5,135 nt of DNA from the NCBI GenBank assembly GCA_031270215.1, contig JAISYB010000132.1, positions 1-5,135 of the forward strand. Reading direction: 5' to 3'. Of the stretch, positions 1 through 4,678 are shown piece by piece; the stretch's first letter is position 1, and every line of letters begins with the position of its first letter. Under the pieces are notes generated by a model. That model saw only the letters and a program-made list of their open reading frames with translations. It made no database searches and had not been told where the DNA came from. Both the position numbers and the translations under genes were made by a program. The DNA comes from Streptococcaceae bacterium (GTDB lineage Bacteria > Bacillota > Bacilli > Lactobacillales > Streptococcaceae).

Positions 1-537
1 TAGCTCGTTGAGCTTAAGTTCAATATAGCTATTGTCAGCATTGACATGAACAAAGCTTGGGAGTGTATATTGCTTACTGATAAACGACAGCACAGTAGCT
101 GCGCCTAGGTTGAGTGTCCCAACAGAAATACTCTTAACCTTCAGTTGAATATTACCATTCTCCAATTTGTAGGGGTCAAAGTAAACGAATAATGGGACTT
201 CAACACCAAGAAATTGGTATTTTCCCTCAAGAACAGCTTGGTCATTAAGGTAAAATTGATAGTTTAATTTTGCAGTCTGCTGCGTTTTTAAGTAGCTATT
301 AATCAGCTTATTAATCTGTTCCTTATTGGTTGAAAGTGTTGCGACAACATCTCCCTTAGCCAAAGTAGCTGCTTTGCTCTTGGTGAGTGACGGTTCACGG
401 TTTTCTATCACTCGCAAGGCAACAAATGTGCTCGTGCCAATGATTAGCCCGACTAAAATAAGAAAGGCAAGCTTCCAACGATTGATTTGATTGAGTTTTT
501 TATTTGGTGTTTTCTTAATCTTTTGTCTTCTTTCCAC
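1..537 (-). CDS. YpmS-like (DUF2140) membrane-anchored protein, 3' end outside window
   Basis: I translated this frame from the minus strand: 179 codons are open to the window edge, with no stop. The start is a GTG at 537-535, one base after the TAA of the upstream hydrolase gene, so translation is probably coupled; the Shine-Dalgarno match is weak. Residues 1-22 are rich in Lys/Arg/Asn, a single membrane helix spans about 23-41, and the rest is predicted extracytoplasmic. The stretch with VPLFVYFDPYKLENGNIQL, followed by a KSISVGTLNLG-type segment and FISKQYTLPSFV, matches what I know of the YpmS/DUF2140 family, which is usually about 190-200 residues, so only a short C-terminus is missing. 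The biochemical function of the family is not established. In Bacillus subtilis and in streptococci the gene sits next to an SGNH hydrolase gene, as here, suggesting a joint envelope or lipid role (inference). Confidence 0.85.
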   Translation of the reverse strand, partial: MERRQKIKKTPNKKLNQINRWKLAFLILVGLIIGTSTFVALRVIENREPSLTKSKAATLAKGDVVATLSTNKEQINKLINSYLKTQQTAKLNYQFYLNDQAVLEGKYQFLGVEVPLFVYFDPYKLENGNIQLKVKSISVGTLNLGAATVLSFISKQYTLPSFVHVNADNSYIELKLNEL

Positions 538-538
538 G

Positions 539-1375
539 TTACCACTTATCCTTTGTTTGTTTGATTTCGCTCATGAAAGCATCTGCCATGATTTGATAGC
601 CTGTATTGTTAGGATGAAAATGATCCTCCTCAAACAAGGCATCGTTTGCGACAACCGTTTGTCCGCTGTCTTGGCTAGTAACACCCTCGCTGCCATTAAT
701 CCCTCGATACAATAAGTCATTAATCGGGACAAAATAGCAATTATTTTCCTCGACAGTTGTCTGTGTTTTTTCATTCCAATCATCTACAACGTCCTGCATT
801 GTTGTGATCTCTGGGAAGTTGAGATAAAACGGATTGTAGATACCTAGGACATAAATTGGAGCAGTCTGATTATAGCTGCGGATTAATGTCAAAAGCTCAG
901 TCAAACGTTTTTGATATGCTGTGACTGGTTTCTTGAATGATTTAGCGGATAGATGGTCAAAATTTTCACGAATGACCTTCATCACATCATTTCCCCCAAC
1001 GGTAATGGTGATTAACTCGGCTGTCTTGATTGATTTTTGCAATTTTTTTTGTGTCTTGATTCGCTTGATGATTTGGCTGCTGGTATTACCTGACACTCCG
1101 TAGTTGTCGCTTGTCACACGATAGTTGTAGGTAGCTTCTAAATCATTAGAAAGTATTGGAATAAAACCGCCTTGATTAGTCGTATCGCCGACGCCTTGAG
1201 TGAGCGAGTCCCCAATGGCGACATAGTTAAAAGCTTCAATCCGCTTGACAGTCAGAAAATCCTTTCTTGAAAGCTTCGTTCCAGCCTTGGGAATCAAAAC
1301 AGTAAGTAAAGTAAAGCTAAGTAAAGCAACAATGAGGACAAAGCCCCATTCAATGCCCAATTTTTTTATTTTCAT
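539..1375 (-). CDS. SGNH/GDSL-family hydrolase, membrane-anchored (YpmR-like)
   Basis: This is a 278-residue serine hydrolase of the SGNH/GDSL esterase-lipase superfamily. All blocks are visible: GDSL with nucleophile Ser57 (block I), a YGVSGNTS segment around 93-100 (block II Gly), GGND at 127-130 (block III, oxyanion Asn) and DHFHP at 251-255 with catalytic Asp251/His254 (block V). One N-terminal helix (about 8-28) anchors the domain, which should face outside the membrane. I chose the ATG at 1375 because a GAGG (1385-1382) lies 6 nt upstream; an in-frame TTG at 1378 would leave only 3 nt. The gene lies 15 nt downstream of degV and 1 nt upstream of the YpmS-like gene, so it is the middle gene of an operon. 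The substrate is unknown; an acyl ester or lipid is plausible from the fold and the neighbouring fatty-acid-binding protein (inference). Confidence 0.92.
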   Translation of the reverse strand: MKIKKLGIEWGFVLIVALLSFTLLTVLIPKAGTKLSRKDFLTVKRIEAFNYVAIGDSLTQGVGDTTNQGGFIPILSNDLEATYNYRVTSDNYGVSGNTSSQIIKRIKTQKKLQKSIKTAELITITVGGNDVMKVIRENFDHLSAKSFKKPVTAYQKRLTELLTLIRSYNQTAPIYVLGIYNPFYLNFPEITTMQDVVDDWNEKTQTTVEENNCYFVPINDLLYRGINGSEGVTSQDSGQTVVANDALFEEDHFHPNNTGYQIMADAFMSEIKQTKDKW

Positions 1376-1390
1376 CAAATACCTCGCAAT

Positions 1391-2218
1391 CTAATCGTAC
1401 ATGATTGACCACGCACCAGCACCAGTGTGGGTTGCGATAGTAGATCCGGTTGTTAAAACGGGAATTTCAAAGTTAACCTTGTCACTTAGCGATTCACGAA
1501 AATTCTCAGCAAGTGCTAAGCCGTCAGCATGTGAAATACCAAGATGAGTTATCTGTGAAAAGTCAACGCTATTTTGCCAATCGGCAAACCATTTGTTAAA
1601 TGTCTTGACACCACGTCCCTTGCTAATTGGAATCAGCTTTCCGTCTTTGAACTCCATGACAATTTTGACGTTCAAAAAGCTAGAAACCACACCGGTCAGT
1701 CGACTGATTCTACCGCCCTTAACGAGATTATCCAGATTACTAATACCGATGAATAAACGTGTTCTCTGCTTAATTGCGGCAAGCTTATCTAGAATGTCTG
1801 CGATATCTTTTCCTTCCTGAACAAGCTTTGCGGCTGAAATGACTTGAAAGGCGAGTGCTTGATCGGTAAAGCCAGAGTCAATGACGGTAATATTGCCGTC
1901 AACAAGCTTGCTAGCTTGTCTTGCTGCCTCAACGGTGCCACTTAGAGCGTGTGAGATATGGATTGAGATAATCTCATATCCTGAATCAACATTTGCTTGA
2001 TAGACCTCTACAAATTTACCAATCGGTGGCTGACTTGTTTTCGGCAATGTCTTTGCTTGTGCCATCATATTCATAAAGTCGTAGCCTGATACCTCCTCAT
2101 CCTGATAGACAACACCATCAATCATAAATGACAGTGACACGACTGAGATATCTAAGCTTTCCAATAGTTCAGGTGCGATTGTGATTGATGAGTCGGTGAT
2201 AATTTTTATCTTTGACAT
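1391..2218 (-). CDS. DegV family fatty-acid-binding protein (FakB-like)
   Basis: This 275-residue protein has the full length of the DegV family, whose members (FakB) bind a fatty acid and present it to the kinase FakA for phosphorylation and entry into phospholipid synthesis. Visible signatures are ITDSS at 7-11, TSQPP at 61-65, the LSGT motif at 92-95 whose Ser contacts the fatty-acid carboxylate in known FakB structures, KGGRISR at 167-173, and HTGAG at 264-268 near the C-terminus (HTGPG in many relatives). The ATG at 2218 is preceded by AAGGGAG (2232-2226) with a 7-nt spacer. It is the first gene of the degV - SGNH hydrolase - YpmS-like operon. It is cytosolic. Which FakB subtype (saturated or unsaturated acyl preference) cannot be read from the sequence. 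No FakA gene is in the window. Confidence 0.95.
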   Translation of the reverse strand: MSKIKIITDSSITIAPELLESLDISVVSLSFMIDGVVYQDEEVSGYDFMNMMAQAKTLPKTSQPPIGKFVEVYQANVDSGYEIISIHISHALSGTVEAARQASKLVDGNITVIDSGFTDQALAFQVISAAKLVQEGKDIADILDKLAAIKQRTRLFIGISNLDNLVKGGRISRLTGVVSSFLNVKIVMEFKDGKLIPISKGRGVKTFNKWFADWQNSVDFSQITHLGISHADGLALAENFRESLSDKVNFEIPVLTTGSTIATHTGAGAWSIMYD

Positions 2219-2241
2219 AGTTTTGCTCCCTTATCTAAAAC

Positions 2242-2259
2242 ACTAATATCCTTATTAGT
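2242..2259. promoter_or_regulatory. 18-bp inverted repeat upstream of degV, possible operator
   Basis: ACTAATA (2242-2248) and TATTAGT (2253-2259) are perfect 7-bp arms around a 4-nt centre. The symmetry extends outward through AAAC (2238-2241) and GTTT (2261-2264) if one base is skipped. It lies 24-41 nt upstream of the degV start codon, where an operator or the 5' untranslated leader would be. There is no T-run after it, so a terminator is unlikely. I cannot assign a regulator, and no convincing -35/-10 pair for degV stands out; a TGG-TAAACT extended -10-like site on the minus strand lies just upstream. Confidence 0.45.
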
Positions 2260-2271
2260 AGTTTACCATAT

Positions 2272-2478
2272 AAGCAACAAATACGCTGGTTTACTGAAAA
2301 TAAAGGCGATTTTGATTTCGGAGCCATTGCTCCAACCTTTGAACTAGATGAAGTCACACCCAAATTATGGGCAGAGAGCCGAACAGACGAAAATGGGCAA
2401 GTCATTCTGGATAATAAACCTAGAAACTTCTACACCGATGAAATTATTAAGTTTGTTTTGCTGGGAAATCAGAAATAA
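2272..2478 (+). pseudogene. 3' remnant of an unidentified plus-strand gene
   Basis: The plus-strand frame from the AAG at 2272 to the TAA at 2476-2478 encodes 68 residues that look like real protein: mixed composition, Trp, charged and aromatic residues, for example GDFDFGAIAPTFELDEVTP followed by KLWAES and NFYTDEIIKFVLLG. The frame stays open upstream to a TAA at 2236-2238, but it contains no ATG or GTG, and its only TTG is four codons from the end before LGNQK. It also runs into the degV upstream region. It therefore appears to be the end of a gene whose 5' part was lost. Its base composition is closer to the degV operon than to the AT-rich cassette on its right, so it probably belongs to the older chromosome. 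I do not recognise the family with confidence. Confidence 0.55.
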
Positions 2479-2521
2479 AAGAAAGCAACAATGAATACAA
2501 AACCTTCATCAATTTGCTTTC
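2474..2521 (-). terminator. Hairpin terminator of the XRE regulator gene
   Basis: On the minus strand, GAAAGCAA (2521-2514) pairs perfectly with TTGCTTTC (2488-2481), and an inner TGAA/TTCA pairing (2508-2505 with 2495-2492) lengthens the stem across a small internal loop. It is followed by a T-rich tail, TTTTATTTC, on that strand. It lies about 50 nt past the stop of the regulator gene, which points to an intrinsic terminator for it. On the plus strand no T-run follows. The stem is AT-rich and has an internal loop, so termination may be partial. Confidence 0.5.
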
Positions 2522-2569
2522 ACAACTCACCAGATATTTTATGCTAACGAAAAAGAATCAATTTTTGCA

Positions 2570-3001
2570 TCACTTTCGAGATAGATAATTCTTTATTATG
2601 TAGTAAATAAGTAGACACGAAGCAAAAAAGATAGTAAACAATGATCCAAAAAATAATATTGGTACCTTGACCTTAGAAGGCAACAAGAAAATCGTCGTTA
2701 TGATAACTGTAAGTACAAGAATGTACGGTGTTGCTTCTTTAATGGCCTGCTCTTTAACATCTATTTTCTCAGCTTCTTCTTTTAGCTCTTTCGTATTGTC
2801 TACAATAATGTCATCTGTAAAATAGTCTAGTTTTATATCAAAATACTTAGCAATTAAAACTATCGTATTTAGGTCGGGTAAAGAAATATTGTTCTCCCAC
2901 CTCGAAACAGCTTGTCTTGAGATATTTAAATGATTCGCCAACTGTTGTTGAGATATATTTCTCTTCTTTCTTTCACTTTTTATTCGATCCCCAATTTTCA
3001 A
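2570..3001 (-). CDS. XRE-family HTH regulator with two C-terminal membrane helices
   Basis: This is a 143-residue protein. Residues 1-60 are a Cro/C1-type (HTH_3) DNA-binding domain: MKIGDRIKSERKKR, then the helix-turn-helix ISQQQLANHLNISRQAVSRW at 16-35, then ENNISLPD and a YFDIKLDYF segment typical of these repressors. An acidic/lysine linker (about 65-88) leads to two predicted membrane helices (about 90-108 and 113-136) and a basic tail. I chose the TTG at 3001 because AAAGGAG lies 9 nt upstream and the HTH domain starts right there. The frame stays open upstream to an ATG at 3124, but that would add 41 residues that overlap the promoter. The gene is divergent from the peptide operon, so it probably controls it and itself. 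Its last 60 residues resemble the 60-residue protein at 4191-4373, hinting that this part senses the same ligand (inference). Confidence 0.85.
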   Translation of the reverse strand: MKIGDRIKSERKKRNISQQQLANHLNISRQAVSRWENNISLPDLNTIVLIAKYFDIKLDYFTDDIIVDNTKELKEEAEKIDVKEQAIKEATPYILVLTVIITTIFLLPSKVKVPILFFGSLFTIFFASCLLIYYIIKNYLSRK

Positions 3002-3010
3002 AATAACAAT

Positions 3011-3017
3011 CTCCTTT
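3011..3017 (-). promoter_or_regulatory. Ribosome binding site fixing the TTG start of the XRE gene
   Basis: The minus strand reads AAAGGAG here, 9 nt before the TTG at 3001-2999. No comparable site precedes the upstream ATG at 3124, so this site decides the start of the regulator. Confidence 0.75.
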
Positions 3018-3037
3018 AAATATAGATATTTACTTAT

Positions 3038-3066
3038 ATAATAAGTTTCTTGATATAGAATGACAA
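3038..3066 (-). promoter_or_regulatory. Sigma-70 type promoter of the XRE regulator gene
   Basis: On the minus strand TTGTCA (3066-3061, one mismatch to TTGACA) is separated by exactly 17 nt from TATTAT (3043-3038, one mismatch to TATAAT). The expected transcription start lies about 20 nt before the Shine-Dalgarno at 3017-3011. The -35 box overlaps the first copy of the CAATGATAAAT repeat, which suggests autoregulation. Confidence 0.7.
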
Positions 3067-3094
3067 TGATAAATGGCATTTTGCAATGATAAAT
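3064..3094. repeat. Two direct repeats CAATGATAAAT, candidate operators
   Basis: The 11-bp word CAATGATAAAT occurs at 3064-3074 and again at 3084-3094, a pitch of 20 bp, about two helical turns, so both copies lie on nearly the same DNA face. The first covers part of the -35 box of the regulator promoter. A related inverted element, TTTATC at 3134-3139, lies near the peptide promoter. The position between divergent genes, one of which encodes an XRE protein, makes these the best candidate regulator binding sites. This is inference from position and repetition. Confidence 0.45.
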
Positions 3095-3100
3095 TACGTT

Positions 3101-3148
3101 ATTGCTATCGATAATTGCTAGCATAGCAGTGATTTTATCGGTTAGAAT
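3101..3148 (+). promoter_or_regulatory. Probable promoter/operator region of the peptide operon
   Basis: TAGAAT at 3143-3148 is the best -10-like hexamer at a sensible distance (about 40 nt) from the start codon at 3190. No good -35 lies 16-18 nt upstream of it, so the promoter is weak or needs an activator. The same stretch holds ATTGCTA twice (3101-3107 and 3114-3120), the palindrome TATCGATA (3106-3113) and the palindrome TGCTAGCA (3116-3123), dense symmetry that could bind the divergent regulator. The exact start site is uncertain; GATAAT at 3110-3115 is an alternative -10. Confidence 0.35.
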
Positions 3149-3189
3149 TTACATGTACCAAAAATAAAAAAAAGAAAGAAGGATGCAAC

Positions 3190-3726
3190 ATGGAACAAAT
3201 GAAACATGGAACAAAAAACAGGAGATTTTTCAAAGCAATTTTAGTTGCTTTGGTAACATGTTTATTTACAAATATTCTGTTACCAACAGTAAATACCTTT
3301 GCTTCAGAAAAAGATGATGTTTATCAAAAATTAGCTCAGATTGACCAAAAAGAATTTGAAAGGATTCTGGAGCAAATTACGGAGTATTCAGAGTATGATT
3401 ACGCTAATAAAAAATGGATTTTAAATCATGATATTGTTACTGATGGAATCTTTACTGAACAACAATATCAAAATGCTGAAAAAGCTGGGCAAGAGTGGGA
3501 AAAGGTAGAAACCTTAGCAAATAAATCTAAAAAAGGTAGTATTGCTCCCCGAGTTCTTCCCGCTTTGTTGATTCTAGCCATTAAAGCTGTTGGTGTAATT
3601 GCCGGCGGAGCAGTTGTAAATGAAATAACTACAGCATTTACAAGGTGGGGTCTATCTGCTGGTTGTAAGAAGTTCAAAAAATTTGGACCTGTTAAATCAT
3701 TCTGTCAAGCAAATGGCTACTTATAA
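3190..3726 (+). CDS. Secreted precursor of a putative two-cysteine antimicrobial peptide
   Basis: This 178-residue precursor has a Sec signal peptide: basic N-terminus (KNRRFFK), hydrophobic core 16-33, likely cleavage after TFA at residue 38. Residues 39-116 form a charged, soluble region rich in Glu, Lys, Gln and Tyr, ending in NKSKKG. A hydrophobic Ala/Ile/Gly stretch (about 123-142, with VIAGGAVV) follows, and then a cationic tail with GCKKFKKFGPVKSFC, its only two cysteines outside the signal (Cys159, Cys172). This layout of signal, pro-region and membrane-active C-terminus resembles Sec-exported, processed toxins such as SdpC or closticin, though I see no clear homology. A mature peptide of about 60 residues starting near 114-118 is plausible. 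AAGGA at 3179-3183 supports the ATG at 3190. The next genes encode a thiol-disulfide protein and an immunity candidate, which strengthens the bacteriocin reading. A double-glycine leader is absent. The function is inferred, not shown. Confidence 0.7.
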   Translation: MEQMKHGTKNRRFFKAILVALVTCLFTNILLPTVNTFASEKDDVYQKLAQIDQKEFERILEQITEYSEYDYANKKWILNHDIVTDGIFTEQQYQNAEKAGQEWEKVETLANKSKKGSIAPRVLPALLILAIKAVGVIAGGAVVNEITTAFTRWGLSAGCKKFKKFGPVKSFCQANGYL

Positions 3727-4201
3727 AAAAGTTCTTTTATTATTACTTTTAACACCATTTATTTCAGCATGCAATACATCATCAACTAGCGCTAATCATA
3801 ATAGTGCTCATACTTTAAATAGTTCTAAATTTGAAAAAACACTAGCTAAAAAAAAAATAGAACTCTATAAGCAGGTACTACAAAATGATACTGTTAAACA
3901 AATCAATTTATCTCAAATCAAAAAAATTACAGACACTACTCAAAATAATAGACTAATCTATTTTGGAAGACCTACTTGCTTGTATTGCAGGAAAGTAATA
4001 ATAGAAAATGAAAAAGCCATAACACAATCGCCTATAAAAATATTGTATGTAGACACAGATTTGCTAACTTCCGAAGAGAAAAAGAAATTAGTTGATTTTC
4101 AAGTAACAGAAGTACCATCATTTATTGAAGTTTCCAATCATTTGGAGTTTACAAAAGTAGATATAGAAGAATTTGAAAGGAGAATTCATAATGAACAATA
4201 A
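3713..4201 (+). CDS. Lipoprotein with thioredoxin fold (PedC/BrcD-like disulfide helper)
   Basis: The 162-residue protein starts with a lipoprotein signal (MATYKK, Leu-rich core, lipobox ISAC with Cys20 as lipidation site), followed by a Ser/Asn/Thr-rich spacer and a Lys-rich helix region. The thioredoxin-like domain begins with LIYFGRPTCLYCRKV, whose CLYC site is Cys89/Cys92. It continues with a YVDTD strand at about 112-116 and VTEVPSF with the expected cis-Pro at 135. This matches the family of bacteriocin-associated thiol-disulfide proteins such as PedC, which help form disulfides in pediocin-like peptides. I prefer the ATG at 3713, since it gives a proper lipoprotein signal; an in-frame TTG at 3683 lies deep in the preceding gene. 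The ATG overlaps the 3' end of the peptide gene by 14 nt without a strong Shine-Dalgarno, so translational coupling is likely. It should act outside the membrane on Cys159/Cys172 of the upstream product (inference). Confidence 0.8.
   Translation: MATYKKVLLLLLLTPFISACNTSSTSANHNSAHTLNSSKFEKTLAKKKIELYKQVLQNDTVKQINLSQIKKITDTTQNNRLIYFGRPTCLYCRKVIIENEKAITQSPIKILYVDTDLLTSEEKKKLVDFQVTEVPSFIEVSNHLEFTKVDIEEFERRIHNEQ
4176..4182 (+). promoter_or_regulatory. Ribosome binding site fixing the start of the 60-residue protein
   Basis: AAAGGAG lies 8 nt upstream of the ATG at 4191, inside the 3' end of the thioredoxin-like gene. An in-frame TTG at 4173 lies before this site and so is unlikely to be the start. 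Confidence 0.8.
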
Positions 4202-4373
4202 AAAAACATGGCTATTACTTCTTCTCCCTCTATTTGCAACTATAATTTTCTATTTTATATCTAATAAGGAAATACAAGCTAGTATACTATTTTTTGGTAC
4301 TCTTATACTAATTTGTTTAGTTGCAGGCGTGATAATAGCTTCTATTCTTAAATCTATTTTTAAAAACTTGTAA
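4191..4373 (+). CDS. Small two-helix membrane protein, candidate immunity protein
   Basis: The 60-residue protein has a basic start (MNNKK), a first membrane helix at about 6-24, a short polar turn (SNKEIQ), a second helix at about 29-53 and a basic end (KSIFKNL). It has no enzymatic motif. It is the last gene of the operon and overlaps the thioredoxin-like gene by 11 nt. Small membrane proteins encoded at the end of bacteriocin operons are commonly immunity proteins, which is the most likely role here. Aligned without gaps it matches the last 60 residues of the divergent XRE regulator, ending at the same residue: 15 of 60 identical by my count, and 10 of 23 over residues 32-54, including ILFFG. 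This kinship points to a shared ligand or partner. Part of the match may reflect hydrophobic composition. I do not recognise a named family. Confidence 0.7.
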   Translation: MNNKKTWLLLLLPLFATIIFYFISNKEIQASILFFGTLILICLVAGVIIASILKSIFKNL

Positions 4374-4410
4374 CAAAAATCTGACTTAAAAGTCATTTTG
4401 AAGTCAAAAA

Positions 4411-4453
4411 ATAAGCTGACCTGACTAGATTTTTTCTAGTTGGGTGGCTTTTT
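4411..4453 (+). terminator. Intrinsic terminator of the peptide operon
   Basis: ACTAGA (4423-4428) pairs perfectly with TCTAGT (4435-4440) across a T-rich loop. The stem continues through ACC/GGT with wobble pairs and, past one bulged G, through AAGCT (4413-4417) against GGCTT (4446-4450). A T-run (4449-4453) follows. It lies about 40 nt after the stop at 4373. An A-run at 4406-4411 means it might also work in the other direction. Just before it, GACTT/AAGTC forms a small inverted repeat (4383-4394). Confidence 0.85.
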
Positions 4454-4625
4454 CAGTATTTTTCAAAAAATATTTGGGTTAACGCTCATTTTCCGATTGC
4501 TATCAGCTAGTCCTCGTCTAAATCACTTCCGATACTAAATGCCATTTCTTGTGCCGCTACTGAATTTACTGCGTAAATAAACGAATAATTTCTCTTGGCT
4601 TAAGGTCGCCTCAGCTACTTTTTTG
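4454..4625. other. Intergenic stretch without a recognisable gene
   Basis: Between the cassette terminator and the HlyIII promoter I see no gene with a start codon and ribosome binding site. It begins with a short perfect inverted repeat (TATTTTT 4457-4463, AAAAATA 4466-4472) without a GC stem. The remainder is less AT-rich than the cassette. A 30-codon open stretch on the minus strand (stop at 4509-4507) could be a gene remnant, but is too short to support. Confidence 0.5.
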
Positions 4626-4634
4626 TGCTATAAT
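4626..4634 (+). promoter_or_regulatory. Extended -10 promoter of the HlyIII-family gene
   Basis: TGCTATAAT is a perfect TATAAT (4629-4634) preceded by the TGn extension. No good -35 is seen 17 nt upstream (TCGCCT), which the extended -10 can compensate for. It lies 45 nt upstream of the start codon at 4679. Confidence 0.7.
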
Positions 4635-4678
4635 GGCGTTGACTTGCGGAGAACCTTTTGACGAATAAAGGAGGGTAT

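Larger units (their letters stand above)
2522..4455. other. AT-rich accessory cassette: regulator, secreted peptide, disulfide helper, immunity candidate
   Basis: The stretch from the regulator's 3' flank to the plus-strand terminator is visibly richer in A and T than the degV operon on the left and the HlyIII gene on the right, judged by eye. It contains four genes in divergent layout, is bounded by a terminator at each side, and abuts a decapitated gene remnant on the left. This fits a horizontally acquired bacteriocin-like module. No transposase, integrase or clear flanking direct repeat is visible, so the mode of insertion is unknown and the limits are approximate. Confidence 0.55.

Noticed and set aside
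491..715. Plus-strand open frame with hydrophobic N-terminus opposite the YpmS-like and hydrolase genes
   Set aside because: It lies antisense across two well-supported genes and has no ribosome binding site; it is a shadow frame. The same holds for the frames at 921-1103, 1574-1756 and 1593-1820.
571..783. Minus-strand frame inside the SGNH hydrolase gene
   Set aside because: It is an alternative frame inside a gene with complete catalytic blocks.
3002..3124. N-terminal extension of the XRE regulator by 41 residues to the ATG at 3124
   Set aside because: The extension has no Shine-Dalgarno, covers the -35/-10 promoter and lies before the canonical start of the HTH domain; TTG at 3001 has AAAGGAG at 9 nt.
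3604..3618. Gly-Gly in VIAGGAVV as a double-glycine leader cleavage site
   Set aside because: It lies within the hydrophobic stretch, far from the N-terminus, and no ABC transporter with a C39 peptidase domain is near; a Sec signal is clear.
3468..3677. Minus-strand frame antisense to the peptide precursor
   Set aside because: No ribosome binding site, and the plus-strand precursor has signal peptide, operon context and ribosome binding site.
3683..3712. Longer start (TTG) of the thioredoxin-like lipoprotein
   Set aside because: It would add ten polar residues before the lipoprotein signal and deepen the overlap; the ATG at 3713 gives a standard signal.
4173..4190. Longer start (TTG) of the 60-residue membrane protein
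   Set aside because: The added codons are the Shine-Dalgarno of the ATG at 4191 read as protein.
3190..4373. Classical toxin-antitoxin module
   Set aside because: The HTH gene is divergent and the presumed toxin has a Sec signal and pro-region, which fits a secreted peptide better than an intracellular toxin.
2479..4480. Insertion-sequence ends or target-site duplications flanking the cassette
   Set aside because: I compared both flanks by eye and found only short AT-rich similarities, nothing above chance, and no transposase or integrase.
4507..4599. 30-codon minus-strand open stretch ending in GSDLDED
   Set aside because: It resembles a protein C-terminus, but it is too short and has no start or ribosome binding site to support a call.
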